NCBI GenBank assembly: GCA_013044405.1
Contig: JABEUR010000019.1
Coordinates: forward strand, 1-63,997
Source of the DNA: Acidimicrobiaceae bacterium
GTDB taxonomy: Bacteria; Actinomycetota; Acidimicrobiia; Acidimicrobiales; RAAP-2
Direction: 5' to 3'
DNA: 63,997 nucleotides
Position 1 is the stretch's first letter. Each line of letters starts with the position of its first letter. The translations under genes were made by a program, and so were the position numbers. The notes beneath the pieces are model-generated. The model searched no databases. It had not been told where the DNA came from and saw only the letters and a program-made list of their open reading frames with translations. Positions 17,063 through 26,029 of this stretch are shown here, one piece after another.

Positions 17063-17988
17063 GGAGTAGCCTGCGACATTCTCTCGATGGAGTTCACCAG
17101 TCGGGCAACCCCATCGTGCCAATCGGGTAGTGGGCTCCATATCCTCGAGAACTTCTGGGTGGACAGGTCACTACGACGCGGGCGTGCGGCAAGTTGGGGC
17201 GGCAAGAGCTCTTCGGTGGAAATCGCCGTAGCAAAATCATCGCCGCGACCCGAGAGTTGACCAACGTAGGTCGCGATTTCGAACCAAGTCGTCGCGTCCG
17301 AGTTAGCGACGTGCCAGACTCCGCCGACACGTTCGCGCGCGAGGGTGACCAGCGCACGAGCCAGGTCACCCGCCGTGGTGACGGTGCCCATTTGATCATC
17401 GACGAATCGAACGCACTCGCCTGACTTCGCGCGCGCGGCAATGGCGTGCACCACGTTCTTGCCGCGAACGCCCATTACCCACGAAGTGCGCACGATGGTG
17501 TCTCGATCAGTGCAGAACAACTCACCTGCTCGCTTCGAGGCGCCATAGACGCTCAGTGGATTGGTCGGATCCCCTTCGACGTACGCTTCTCCTTTGGTAC
17601 CGTCAAAGACGTAGTCAGTGGAGACCGCGATCAAGTGCGCGCCGATCGAGCGTGCCGCATGCGACATTGACGCGGTCCCTCCCTCATTGACCGAGAAGCA
17701 CCGGTCACGTTCCGTCTCCGCTCGGTCGACCGCCGTATACGCGGCCAGGTGGACAATGACGTCCGGGCGAATCGACACCACGGCGTCCATCACGGCCGAT
17801 TGGTCGGTGACGTCAAGGTCGCGGTGGTTCAGTCCCGTCACCACGAATTCCCCCCTGGCGACGGGCCGCTCGTCAGGTTGAAAACCAGGGTCGCTCCCTG
17901 GGGGGGCCAACGCGCCCAGGGTGTCGACGAGGTCAACACCCACTTGGCCGCCCGCACCGGTCACCATGACCTTGACTGCCTGCTTCAC
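17059..17988 (-). CDS. rmlD: dTDP-4-dehydrorhamnose reductase
   Basis: RmlD carries out the last step of dTDP-L-rhamnose synthesis. The protein (309 residues) is an extended short-chain dehydrogenase with the N-terminal TGAGGQVG nucleotide motif, VHLAAYTAVDRAE, STDYVFDG, and the catalytic YxxxK as YGASKRAGE. It starts with GTG overlapping the birA stop (GTGA) and ends with a GTGA overlap with the glycosyltransferase, so birA-rmlD-glycosyltransferase is one transcription unit. rmlA, rmlB and rmlC are not in the window. Confidence 0.93.
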   Translation of the reverse strand: MKQAVKVMVTGAGGQVGVDLVDTLGALAPPGSDPGFQPDERPVARGEFVVTGLNHRDLDVTDQSAVMDAVVSIRPDVIVHLAAYTAVDRAETERDRCFSVNEGGTASMSHAARSIGAHLIAVSTDYVFDGTKGEAYVEGDPTNPLSVYGASKRAGELFCTDRDTIVRTSWVMGVRGKNVVHAIAARAKSGECVRFVDDQMGTVTTAGDLARALVTLARERVGGVWHVANSDATTWFEIATYVGQLSGRGDDFATAISTEELLPPQLAARPRRSDLSTQKFSRIWSPLPDWHDGVARLVNSIERMSQATP

Positions 17989-18731
17989 CCAATCACCGAC
18001 TCTTCAAGTCGAAGGTGGACCACGTCGCCCGAAGCGAATGCCACGTCCACACCGTCGACGCTGACCACGAGTCGGCCCGTAGCGTCGATTCCAGTAGCCC
18101 TGCCCCGCGATACGCCGTGGTGATGCTCGACACGCACCAATTGGCCAATCGTGGCCAGTGCCGACACGTACTCCTCTCGCACGGTGTCGCGACCGAAACC
18201 GGCCATCCGCACCAACCGAATGTCGAGTTCCTCAAGCATGATGTCGAGTAGCGCGCTCGACGTGACCCGAACGCCCACTTCTTGCAGCACGCTCGTCGTT
18301 CGGGCTTGCGCCGGCCCAGCTGCTATCAGGTTCACTCCGATTCCCACGACAACGGTCGGCGAATCGCCTCCAACGAGTTCGGCAAGTAACCCGGCGATCT
18401 TGGCGTCGCCGACCATCAGGTCATTGGGCCACTTCAGGTCGGGGCGCAGCCCACAGAGCCTCACCAATGCGCCGCGTGCTGCCAGGGCCACCGACGCCAC
18501 CAGCAGTTGGGGGTCGTCCGCCACGTCATCGGGCTTCAGGAGAATCGAGCAGAGCAGCGACGAACCACTCGGCGCGGTCCAACTGCGTTCTAGTCGACCA
18601 CGGCCCTGAGTCTGAAAATCTGCGTAGACCACGGTGCCCGCAGGGGCCCCGGCCCTCGCGCGTTCGGCGAGCCAGGTATTGGTCGAGTCCACCTGGGCCA
18701 GGTGATTAATCCGCCAAATTATCTGGTCCAC
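17985..18731 (-). CDS. birA: Biotin-[acetyl-CoA carboxylase] ligase
   Basis: This enzyme activates biotin with ATP and attaches it to the carrier lysine of biotin-dependent carboxylases. The protein (248 residues) has the STNTWL segment, the biotin/AMP loop QGRGRLERSW, LKWPNDLM with the following KIAGLLAE, and a small C-terminal SH3-like domain. It lacks the N-terminal repressor helix-turn-helix of E. coli BirA, so it is a class I enzyme with no DNA binding. It is divergent from a carboxylase subunit carrying the EAMKMEN biotin site, its likely substrate. The GTG start has TAATGT six bases upstream. Confidence 0.94.
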   Translation of the reverse strand: MDQIIWRINHLAQVDSTNTWLAERARAGAPAGTVVYADFQTQGRGRLERSWTAPSGSSLLCSILLKPDDVADDPQLLVASVALAARGALVRLCGLRPDLKWPNDLMVGDAKIAGLLAELVGGDSPTVVVGIGVNLIAAGPAQARTTSVLQEVGVRVTSSALLDIMLEELDIRLVRMAGFGRDTVREEYVSALATIGQLVRVEHHHGVSRGRATGIDATGRLVVSVDGVDVAFASGDVVHLRLEESVIG

Positions 18732-18743
18732 ACTTAAACATTA
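18732..18743 (-). promoter_or_regulatory. Candidate leaderless -10 box for birA
   Basis: TAATGT is followed by a six-base spacer (TTAAGT) and the GTG at 18731. Confidence 0.45.
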
Positions 18744-18794
18744 GGGTTTGATGGTCGGGTGATAGAAATTTACAGTTCGCAGACGGAGGTTCAC

Positions 18795-20549
18795 GTGCTG
18801 AAAAAAGTCCTCATCGCCAATCGCGGTGAGATTGCGGTGAGAGTTATCAGGACCTGTCGAGAGATGGGCATCGGCACCGTCGCTGTCTATTCCGACCTCG
18901 ACCGCGAGGCGTTGCACGTTCGCCTCGCTGACGAGGCCTATCCGTTAGGCGGTCAGACGGCGGCCGAGAGTTACCTCAATACCGAGGCGATTCTCGAGGT
19001 CATCGAACGTTCGGGAGCCGACTCCGTGCACCCGGGCTACGGATTCTTCTCGGAGAACACCGATTTCGCCCGTGCCATCACGTCCAAAGGGGTCATCTTC
19101 ATCGGACCTCCTCCTGAAGCGATCGAGATCATGGGCGACAAGATTTCCTCACGCCTGGCTGCTTCTGCGGTCGGGGTCGCCGGGGTCCCGGGACGTAATG
19201 AGACGCTCGCCAGCCATATCGAGGTCGTCGACTTCGGAGAGGAGTTCGGCTGGCCAGTCGCCATCAAGGCGGCCTACGGCGGCGGCGGTCGAGGAATGAA
19301 GGTGGTCAACACCGCGAACGAGGCAGTCGAGGCTTTCGAGAGCGCTCAGCGTGAATCGCTCAGCTACTTCGGCCGCTCCGAGTGCTACGTCGAGCGCTAC
19401 TTGACGTGGCCACGTCACATCGAGATGCAGGTCCTCGCTGACTCCCACGGTCACACGTTGTGGCTCGGCGAGCGGGACTGTTCGGCGCAACGACGACATC
19501 AAAAACTGGTCGAGGAGTCGCCCGCACCCGACTTCCCCGATGACGTGCGCCGCGCCATGGGTGAGGCCGCGGTCAAGGTATCCGAGGCGTGTGGCTACGT
19601 GAACGCCGGTACGGTCGAATTCCTGTATCAAGACGGTGACTTCTTTTTCTTGGAGATGAACACTCGCCTCCAAGTCGAACACCCGGTAACCGAACTGGTC
19701 ACCGGTCTCGACCTGGTCGAGTGGCAGCTGCGAATCGCGGCCGGCGAAGCACTGGACTTCTCCCAGGACGACGTTCGACGTGACGGACACGCTATCGAGG
19801 TACGCATAAACGCCGAAGACCCCACCGATGGGCGCTTCTCGCCATCGCCGGGAACGATCACCCGTTTCGACCAGCCGGCCGGTCCCGGTGTTCGCCTCGA
19901 CGCCGGATACCAATCCGGTGACACCATCTCGCAGTACTACGACAACCTCATCGCCAAGCTCATCGTGTGGGGCGCGGACCGGGACAAGGCCCGACGAAGG
20001 ATGTTGCGGGCCATCGAAGAGACCGTCATCGAAGGCGTCTCCACCACGTTGCCCGCCGACGTCGTCATCCTCTCCGACGACGATTTCGTCGCCGGCACCC
20101 ACTCCACGAAGTGGGTCGAGTCCAATCTTGACTTCTCCAATCTGGTTGGCGCTCCGGCGATACCACCAACGCCAGGCGAAGCGCTGGTGCGACGTGACAT
20201 CACCGCTGAGGTCAATGGGCGCAGAGTGAGCGTCGCCCTGTGGCTGCCCGACGCCAACGACGATGGAATCCCCAAGGCGCACAGCACCGCAGCCAAGCCT
20301 CGGCGCCAGCATCATGGCAGCGTCGCGGCGACCGGTTCCGGTCAAGTGAGCGTGCCGATGCAGGGCACCATTGTCAAAGTGAGCGTTGAAGTCGGCCAAG
20401 AGGTCGAAGTCGGCGAGACGATCGTCATACTAGAAGCGATGAAGATGGAGAATTCGGTCAAGGCCGAGAAGTCGGGAAGGATTCAGAGCCTCAAAGTGTC
20501 AACCGGCGACTCGGTGAGTGCGGGTGACGTGGTCGCGGTCATCGAATGA
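18795..20549 (+). CDS. accA: Acetyl/propionyl-CoA carboxylase alpha subunit (biotin carboxylase plus biotin carrier)
   Basis: The protein (584 residues) joins a biotin carboxylase to a C-terminal biotin carrier domain. The order is an N-terminal domain (KKVLIANRGEIAVRVIRT), an ATP-grasp domain with the glycine-rich loop KAAYGGGGRGMKV and FLEMNTRLQVEHPVTE, a linker, and a carrier domain with the biotinylated lysine in EAMKMEN near residue 550. Actinobacterial homologues serve acetyl- or propionyl-CoA carboxylases with a separate beta subunit, which is not here. The GTG at 18795 is preferred over 18759 because GGAGG sits five bases before it. birA is adjacent and divergent. Confidence 0.94.
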   Translation: MLKKVLIANRGEIAVRVIRTCREMGIGTVAVYSDLDREALHVRLADEAYPLGGQTAAESYLNTEAILEVIERSGADSVHPGYGFFSENTDFARAITSKGVIFIGPPPEAIEIMGDKISSRLAASAVGVAGVPGRNETLASHIEVVDFGEEFGWPVAIKAAYGGGGRGMKVVNTANEAVEAFESAQRESLSYFGRSECYVERYLTWPRHIEMQVLADSHGHTLWLGERDCSAQRRHQKLVEESPAPDFPDDVRRAMGEAAVKVSEACGYVNAGTVEFLYQDGDFFFLEMNTRLQVEHPVTELVTGLDLVEWQLRIAAGEALDFSQDDVRRDGHAIEVRINAEDPTDGRFSPSPGTITRFDQPAGPGVRLDAGYQSGDTISQYYDNLIAKLIVWGADRDKARRRMLRAIEETVIEGVSTTLPADVVILSDDDFVAGTHSTKWVESNLDFSNLVGAPAIPPTPGEALVRRDITAEVNGRRVSVALWLPDANDDGIPKAHSTAAKPRRQHHGSVAATGSGQVSVPMQGTIVKVSVEVGQEVEVGETIVILEAMKMENSVKAEKSGRIQSLKVSTGDSVSAGDVVAVIE

Positions 20550-21703
20550 GTGCCGACGACGTTGCGAGTGCGGCGATCGGTGACGCCCGTAGTGCACTGC
20601 TTGAGCTCAGTCACTTCGTCCATGCCCACCCAGAGCTGGGCTACGAGGAGTTCGCCAGCGCCGAAGCCGTTGCGGCGGCGGCCGAAGTCGCCGGGTTCAG
20701 CGTTGAACGAGGTATCGGCTCGCTACCAACGGCATTTCGAGCGACGAAGGGCGACGGGGCACTGAACATCGCCTTCTGTGCGGAATACGACGCGCTGCCC
20801 GACGTCGGACACGCCTGCGGCCATAACATCATCGCGGCTTCAGCCCTCGGGGCGGCCATTGGTCTCGCGGCCGTCGCCGACGACTTGAACGTCAAGGTAA
20901 CGCTGCTGGGTACACCTTCAGAAGAGGGCGGGGGCGGAAAGATCGACCTCATCAATGCCGGATACTTCACTGACGTCCACGCGGCCATGATGATTCATCC
21001 GTGGCCGAACGAACGCTTGGAGGCGTCGTGTCTTGCCGTGGACCACTTCGACGTGATCTTCGTTGGAAAAGAGGCCCACGCATCGGCCGCTCCCTGGGAA
21101 GGGATCAACGCTCTGGACGCGCTCACCATTTCCCAAGTCGCGCTCGCCCTACTGCGCCAGCAACTTCGACCAAGCGATCAAGTCCACGGCATCACGCTCG
21201 AGGGTGGCTCGGCGGCCAATATCATCCCGAGTCGGGTCGTAGGGCGCTTCATGGCCCGGGCGACCTCGAGCGATCGACTGAGCGAGCTGCGATCTCGAGT
21301 AGACGCCTGTTTCAATGCCGGCGCCATCGCTACTGGCTCCACCGTCGAGATCAACGAGATCGGCAGTGCCTTCTCACACATGGAGTCTGACACGAGGATC
21401 CTGGCGCACTATCGCCGCGCCGCCGAAGCCCTCGGACGTGATTTCACGCTCGATGACCAGGGCATGGCCAAGCCCACGATCTCGACCGATATGGCCAATG
21501 TGTCACTCGTGGTTCCTTCGATTCATCCCCTGTTGATGATCCCGACCAGCGGCGCAGTGAATCACCAGCCTGAATTCACCGCGGCGTGCATCACCCCGGC
21601 CGCCGACCGGGCAACCATTGACGGCGCCATCGCCCTCGCCCATACAGCGATTGCGGTCGCCAGTGACGCGCACTTGCGTGAAGAACTGTTGGCTCGATCA
21701 TGA
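20546..21703 (+). CDS. M20 family amidohydrolase (M20D/AbgB/ACY1L2-like)
   Basis: Metal-dependent amidohydrolase (385 residues) of the M20 family, which cleaves N-acyl amino acids or small peptides such as p-aminobenzoyl-glutamate. Visible motifs are FVHAHPELGYEE, AEYDALPDVGHACGHN (metal ligands), the catalytic-glutamate region TPSEEGGGGK, the dimerisation-domain AHASAAPWEGINALDA and a C-terminal LLMIPTSGAVNHQ. It overlaps the carboxylase stop by ATGA and so belongs to its operon. The substrate is not deducible. Confidence 0.88.
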   Translation: MSADDVASAAIGDARSALLELSHFVHAHPELGYEEFASAEAVAAAAEVAGFSVERGIGSLPTAFRATKGDGALNIAFCAEYDALPDVGHACGHNIIAASALGAAIGLAAVADDLNVKVTLLGTPSEEGGGGKIDLINAGYFTDVHAAMMIHPWPNERLEASCLAVDHFDVIFVGKEAHASAAPWEGINALDALTISQVALALLRQQLRPSDQVHGITLEGGSAANIIPSRVVGRFMARATSSDRLSELRSRVDACFNAGAIATGSTVEINEIGSAFSHMESDTRILAHYRRAAEALGRDFTLDDQGMAKPTISTDMANVSLVVPSIHPLLMIPTSGAVNHQPEFTAACITPAADRATIDGAIALAHTAIAVASDAHLREELLARS

Positions 21704-21993
21704 TGCTCGAGCACGCGCTGTTGGAGATCATCCAGGGTCGCGAGAGCGATTTCGAAGCCTCGATGCGCGCGGCCCTACCGATCATCGAGTCTGCACCGAA
21801 CTGCTATGGAGCCGAAGTACGCCACCAGTCCGAAGACAGTGCCGTCTACCTGCTGCTGGTTCGCTGGGCGTCGATCGAAGCCCACCTGGCCTTTCGCGCC
21901 ACTCCATTGTTCGAGCAGTGGCGCGCCCTAACGCATCCGTTCTACGTGAGTGCGCCGTCGGTGACTCACTTCTTCGATCCACTCCAGCGTTAG
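21700..21993 (+). CDS. Antibiotic biosynthesis monooxygenase (ABM) domain protein
   Basis: A 97-residue single-domain protein of the dimeric alpha/beta-barrel (ABM) superfamily, with the [19 protein letters not shown] start and a C-terminal region [10 protein letters not shown] typical of the fold. Members include quinol monooxygenases and heme-degrading enzymes, but many have no known activity. The start ATGATG overlaps the preceding amidohydrolase stop. Its stop overlaps the convergent mutase stop in TTAG. Confidence 0.75.
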   Translation: MMLEHALLEIIQGRESDFEASMRAALPIIESAPNCYGAEVRHQSEDSAVYLLLVRWASIEAHLAFRATPLFEQWRALTHPFYVSAPSVTHFFDPLQR

Positions 21994-23570
21994 CTGGGTT
22001 GATAGACGCCGAACTCGGCACGCAGCACGTCAGCGACTTCGCCCAGAGTGGCCAGTCGCGACAGCGCTACCTTCATTGGGTAGAGCAGGTTCGCCGATCC
22101 GCGCGCCGCCACCGCGAGGTCTTCGAGCGCAGATTCCACGGCCCGGTTCTCGCGATTTGACTTGAGTCGCTTCACTCGGTCCACCTGGTCTCGTTGCTGT
22201 TGCACGTCAATGGGGAAGACGTCCGCCTTCGCAACCGACGTCTCGGCGAAGCGGTTGACCCCGACCACCACTTTCTCTCCGCGGTCCACCGATCTCGCGA
22301 ACTCGTACGCGGCGGTCTCGATCTCATCTTGCATGTAACGCGACTCGATTGCCGCCACGGCCCCACCCATGGCATCGATGGTCGCGATGTATTCACGAGC
22401 GCGCCGCTCCACTTCGTCGGTCAACGATTCAACGAAGTACGAACCGGCGAGCGGATCCACCGTGTCAGCGATTCCCGACTCGTAACCCAGCACCTGCTGG
22501 GTACGTAGCGCCAGCTTCGCCGCGTGTTCGGTCGGCAGACCGAGCGCTTCGTCGAAGCCGTTCGTGTGGAGGCTCTGCGTTCCTCCCAGGGTCGCAGCGA
22601 GGGCTTGGATCGCCACGCGCACGATATTGCTCTGGGGCTGTTGGGCAGTCAACGTCGAACCACCAGTCTGAGTATGGAAGCGAAGCATCATCGACTTGGG
22701 GTCCTTGGCCCCGAAACGATCACGCATGATCGAAGCCCAGAGCCGGCGAGCGGCGCGATACTTCGCGACCTCCTCGAAGAGGTTGTTGTGGGCGTTGAAA
22801 AAGAAGCTCAGCCGCGGGGCGAATTCGTCAAGTTCCAATCCGGCGCCCAGCGCCGCTTCGACGTAGGCGATTCCATTGGCCAAGGTGAAGGCGATCTCCT
22901 GAACGGCCGTCGACCCGGCCTCGCGGATGTGATAACCCGAGATTGAGATCGTGTTCCAGTTAGGCATCTCATTAGCGCAGTAGGCGAAGGTGTCGACGAT
23001 CAGGCGCATCGATGGTCGAGGCGGATAGATGTAGGTTCCGCGCGCCACGTACTCCTTGAGGATGTCGTTTTGAATCGTGCCGCGTAGCTGCCCGCCGTCG
23101 ACGCCCTGCTCCTCGCCCACTAACTGATAGAGCAGCAGAAGGGTCGATGCGGTGGAATTGATCGTCATGGACGTAGTGACCTCATTGAGGGGCAGTCCGG
23201 CCAGCAGCAGGCGCATGTCCTCGAGCGAGGAGATGGCCACACCGACCTTGCCCACTTCGCCTTCGGCGCGCGCGTGGTCGGCGTCGTAGCCCATCTGGGT
23301 CGGCAGGTCGAAGGCGCACGACAGTCCAGTCTGTCCGGCGCCCAAGAGGAATTTGAATCGCTCGTTGGTCGCCTCGGCGGTGCCAAACCCGGCGTACTGG
23401 CGCATGGTCCACAATCGTCCGCGATACATCGAGGACTGCACACCGCGCGTATAGGGGTAGGCGCCGGGGGCCCCCAGCTTCGTCGCGGGATCGAATTCCT
23501 CTAAATCCGAGGCGTCGTACACCTCGTCTATCTCGATTCCCGAGTCGGTCGATCGCTCAGATGACGTCAC
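21990..23570 (-). CDS. Methylmalonyl-CoA mutase, large (catalytic) subunit without the B12 domain
   Basis: A 526-residue TIM-barrel mutase of the split archaeal/actinobacterial type. The cobalamin-binding domain must be a separate protein, which is not in the window. Specificity residues match methylmalonyl-CoA mutase rather than isobutyryl-CoA mutase: the Tyr in TMRQYAGF (Tyr89 of the Propionibacterium enzyme) and the Arg in [17 protein letters not shown] (Arg207). Other conserved blocks are [21 protein letters not shown] and GGTQSLHTN. Isomerising methylmalonyl-CoA and succinyl-CoA fits with the neighbouring carboxylase. The GTG start has TAGCCT seven bases upstream. Related hydroxyisobutyryl-CoA mutases are split alike but differ at these residues. 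Confidence 0.92.
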   Translation of the reverse strand: MTSSERSTDSGIEIDEVYDASDLEEFDPATKLGAPGAYPYTRGVQSSMYRGRLWTMRQYAGFGTAEATNERFKFLLGAGQTGLSCAFDLPTQMGYDADHARAEGEVGKVGVAISSLEDMRLLLAGLPLNEVTTSMTINSTASTLLLLYQLVGEEQGVDGGQLRGTIQNDILKEYVARGTYIYPPRPSMRLIVDTFAYCANEMPNWNTISISGYHIREAGSTAVQEIAFTLANGIAYVEAALGAGLELDEFAPRLSFFFNAHNNLFEEVAKYRAARRLWASIMRDRFGAKDPKSMMLRFHTQTGGSTLTAQQPQSNIVRVAIQALAATLGGTQSLHTNGFDEALGLPTEHAAKLALRTQQVLGYESGIADTVDPLAGSYFVESLTDEVERRAREYIATIDAMGGAVAAIESRYMQDEIETAAYEFARSVDRGEKVVVGVNRFAETSVAKADVFPIDVQQQRDQVDRVKRLKSNRENRAVESALEDLAVAARGSANLLYPMKVALSRLATLGEVADVLRAEFGVYQPS

Positions 23571-23583
23571 GAGGATAAGGCTA
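23571..23583 (-). promoter_or_regulatory. Candidate leaderless -10 box for the mutase gene
   Basis: TAGCCT is followed by a seven-base spacer and the GTG at 23570. This leaves no leader for a cobalamin riboswitch. Confidence 0.42.
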
Positions 23584-23664
23584 GACGCTCATGATCGACA
23601 CTCGAAATAGGGACATTCTGCGAATTGATCGGGGCAGAGCCGACCGGTAGAGCAAGATGGATGT

Positions 23665-24195
23665 ATGAAATGTTCACAATGTGGTTCCGAAACGATGGGT
23701 CCGCGCTGCTCAGTGTGCGGTCAGCTGGTCGCCATGAGTCCGGTCAACGAGTCTGAGTCGGAGGTACAACTTGCCGGATGGTGGCGGCGTGTAGGAGCGA
23801 CCTTCGCCGACGACCTGATCCTCTTGATTCCCTCCCTCATCATCGCTGACCTCTTTCGATCCTTCGCTGGCGGCTTCGTCTCCATCATCGCCGGGCTCGC
23901 TATGGAGGGCTTCTACATGGTCGCGCTCCTCTCCTCGGCGAGCGGACAGACCATCGGCAACCGAGTTGCGGCGACTCGGGTACGTGACTCGCTCACGGGA
24001 AGCGTCATCTCCCGACAACAAGCCATCAAACGTTGGGGCTTCATCGCCCTCTACGGACTGCTCGTCCCGGTAGGCGGGCCAATCATGTACGTCGCTCTCC
24101 TCGTAGCCATCGTCGACATCGTCTATCCGTTGATGAACCCGCGCAAACAGACATTGCACGACCTCTACGCGCGAACGATTGTGGTGAAGATCTAG
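23665..24195 (+). CDS. RDD family membrane protein with N-terminal zinc ribbon
   Basis: A 176-residue protein. Two CxxC pairs at the N terminus (CSQCGSE, then CSVCGQ) form a likely zinc ribbon. An RDD domain (LAGWWRRVGATFADDLILL) follows, with about three or four membrane helices and the closing KQTLHDLYARTIVV block. RDD proteins are often ion exchangers or proteins of unknown role. The stop overlaps the convergent MoeB stop in CTAG at 24192-24195. Confidence 0.8.
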   Translation: MKCSQCGSETMGPRCSVCGQLVAMSPVNESESEVQLAGWWRRVGATFADDLILLIPSLIIADLFRSFAGGFVSIIAGLAMEGFYMVALLSSASGQTIGNRVAATRVRDSLTGSVISRQQAIKRWGFIALYGLLVPVGGPIMYVALLVAIVDIVYPLMNPRKQTLHDLYARTIVVKI

Positions 24196-25355
24196 ACGCT
24201 GACCGGATGGGGCATACACAACTCGTCGTATTCGGCGATCACGATCGGCCCCGCGTTCTCACCGCACGCTGGACACGACGGATCTCGTCGTACCTTGAAC
24301 GTACGAAATGACTGATCCAATGAATCGTAGGTAAGGAGTCGACCAACGAGGGGGTCGCCGAGCTCGAGCAGCAATTTGATGGTCTCGATGGCCTGGACGG
24401 AACCTATGATTCCCGGCAACACCCCCAGCACCCCGGCTTCGGCGCAACTGGGCGCCAACTCCGCGGGCGGTGGCTCGGGAATCATGCAGCGATAACAGGG
24501 TCCGACGAACGGATTGAACACCGTCACTTGTCCCTCGAAACGGAAGATCGAACCGTGCACCACGGGGATGTTCTTTATCAGGGCCGCATCATTGACGAGG
24601 TAGCGAGTCGGAAAGTTGTCGGTGCCATCGACAATGACGTCGTAGCCGTCGATGATCTCCAAGATGTTGTCCGCACCGAGGCGGGTGTCGTAGGTGAGCA
24701 CCTTGAGATCGGGGTTCATGGCACTGAGGGTCATCTTGGCACTATCCACTTTGCGCATCCCGACCCGATCGACGTTGTGCAGGATCTGGCGCTGAAGGTT
24801 TGAAGAGTCCACGACGTCCATGTCGATGATGCCGAGCGTGCCGACACCAGCGGCCGCGAGATAGAGCGCTGCCGGTGAACCGAGTCCACCGGCGCCTAAC
24901 AAGAGGACCTTGGACTCGAGGAGCCGTATCTGGCCGTTCTCACCGACTTCGGGCAGGAGTAAGTGCCGTTGGTAGCGCACGCGCTGGTCCTGAGAGAGCG
25001 CGACCGGAGTCGTCCAGGCGAGTCCCTCGTCCTTCCACTTGTTGAAGCCGCCGATAATCGATACGACGTCGGTGTAACCGAGCTCCTGCATTGTCTTGGT
25101 GGCAAAGGCGGATCGGACCCCGCCCGCGCAGTAGACCGCGATTGGTTTGCCTTTGTCGGGCAAGCGCCCTTCGACCGAGAACTCGAGATTCCCGCGCGCG
25201 ACGTGGACCGCTCCCGGTACGGCGCCCTGCTCGTACTCTTCGGGCTCTCGCACGTCGAGCAACGTGTAGTGATCGAGTTGTCGCGCGACGTCGTGCGGTT
25301 CGATCTCTCTGATCTCGGACTTCGCTGCGTTCAGTAGGTCTCGGGGTGTTGCCAA
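24192..25355 (-). CDS. Rhodanese-MoeB fusion: sulfur-carrier adenylyltransferase
   Basis: A 387-residue bifunctional protein. Residues 15-115 form a rhodanese domain with the catalytic loop CAGGVRS at Cys76. Residues 125-387 form an E1-like MoeB/ThiF domain with the GAGGLGS nucleotide loop (154-160), GTDNFPTRYLVND, zinc cysteines (CYRC and CPAC) and APSCAEAGVLG. It should adenylate a ubiquitin-like sulfur carrier (MoaD or ThiS) and deliver sulfur to it. In MoeZ of mycobacteria the rhodanese is C-terminal; here it is N-terminal. The TTG start is supported by AGAAGGAG six bases upstream. Confidence 0.88.
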   Translation of the reverse strand: MATPRDLLNAAKSEIREIEPHDVARQLDHYTLLDVREPEEYEQGAVPGAVHVARGNLEFSVEGRLPDKGKPIAVYCAGGVRSAFATKTMQELGYTDVVSIIGGFNKWKDEGLAWTTPVALSQDQRVRYQRHLLLPEVGENGQIRLLESKVLLLGAGGLGSPAALYLAAAGVGTLGIIDMDVVDSSNLQRQILHNVDRVGMRKVDSAKMTLSAMNPDLKVLTYDTRLGADNILEIIDGYDVIVDGTDNFPTRYLVNDAALIKNIPVVHGSIFRFEGQVTVFNPFVGPCYRCMIPEPPPAELAPSCAEAGVLGVLPGIIGSVQAIETIKLLLELGDPLVGRLLTYDSLDQSFRTFKVRRDPSCPACGENAGPIVIAEYDELCMPHPVSV

Positions 25356-25420
25356 CGGTCGCTCCTTCTGAGTTGTTAAATCTTACCTTATTGGTCAACA
25401 TTCATCGTCGCTCCACCTGC

Positions 25421-25432
25421 TAAACCCAACGC
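25421..25432 (+). promoter_or_regulatory. Possible leaderless -10 box for the nitroreductase gene
   Basis: TAAACC (last base off consensus) is followed by a six-base spacer and the GTG at 25433. Confidence 0.25.
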
Positions 25433-26029
25433 GTGGAACTTCGTGAACTTCTCGCCCGCCGGCGCATGGTCCGATCCTTCGACGGGACGCCTGCGGACCA
25501 GTCTTGGCTCGATGATATTTGCTCGCAGTCGCTCTGGGCGCCAACGGCGGGCAACAGCTGCGGCGTGCGAATGTACAACTTCACGCAGCCTCAAGTCTCT
25601 GCATATCTCCAAGTCGCCACCGATGCACAGTGGCGCAGCCATTCACGTCGATTCCAAGGGCTCTCGCGGGCGGGTGGAGGTGTCGTGATCACGTCGCGTC
25701 CTCAAGATTACTTGGCACGCTACGGCGAAGAGGACAAACACTCTTCAGGGTTAGACGACGAGTCGTCTTGGCCCATCCCCTATTGGCACACCGACGCCGC
25801 CATGGCAACCATGGCACTGCTCTTGCTCATCGAAGAGAGTGGCTGGCAAGCCACAATCTGGGGTAACTTCCGTCACGACCACGAGGTCCTCGCGTGGATC
25901 GGAGCACCCGATGAACGATTGTTCGCCAGTGTCCTCATCGGCATCGGCGACGGCCACGATGCGCAGTCAGCCTCACTCAAACGTGGCGTGGTACCTCGTA
26001 CGAGTCGTGTTCGAAGGGTGCCGATCTAG
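25433..26029 (+). CDS. Nitroreductase family flavoprotein
   Basis: A 198-residue FMN-dependent nitroreductase-fold protein. It has the N-terminal RRRMVRSFDGTP phosphate-contacting segment, APTAGNSCGVR, a central DAAMATMALLLLIEESGWQATIWG helix and a final LIGIGDG strand. Substrates of such enzymes range from nitroaromatics to quinones and flavins, and none can be assigned here. The gene stands alone and converges on pepA, sharing CTAG at 26026-26029. Confidence 0.82.
   Translation: MELRELLARRRMVRSFDGTPADQSWLDDICSQSLWAPTAGNSCGVRMYNFTQPQVSAYLQVATDAQWRSHSRRFQGLSRAGGGVVITSRPQDYLARYGEEDKHSSGLDDESSWPIPYWHTDAAMATMALLLLIEESGWQATIWGNFRHDHEVLAWIGAPDERLFASVLIGIGDGHDAQSASLKRGVVPRTSRVRRVPI

Noticed and set aside
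19149..20399. 416-codon minus-strand frame opposite the carboxylase subunit
   Set aside because: It lies wholly inside a conserved gene with intact catalytic motifs on the plus strand and has no family resemblance.
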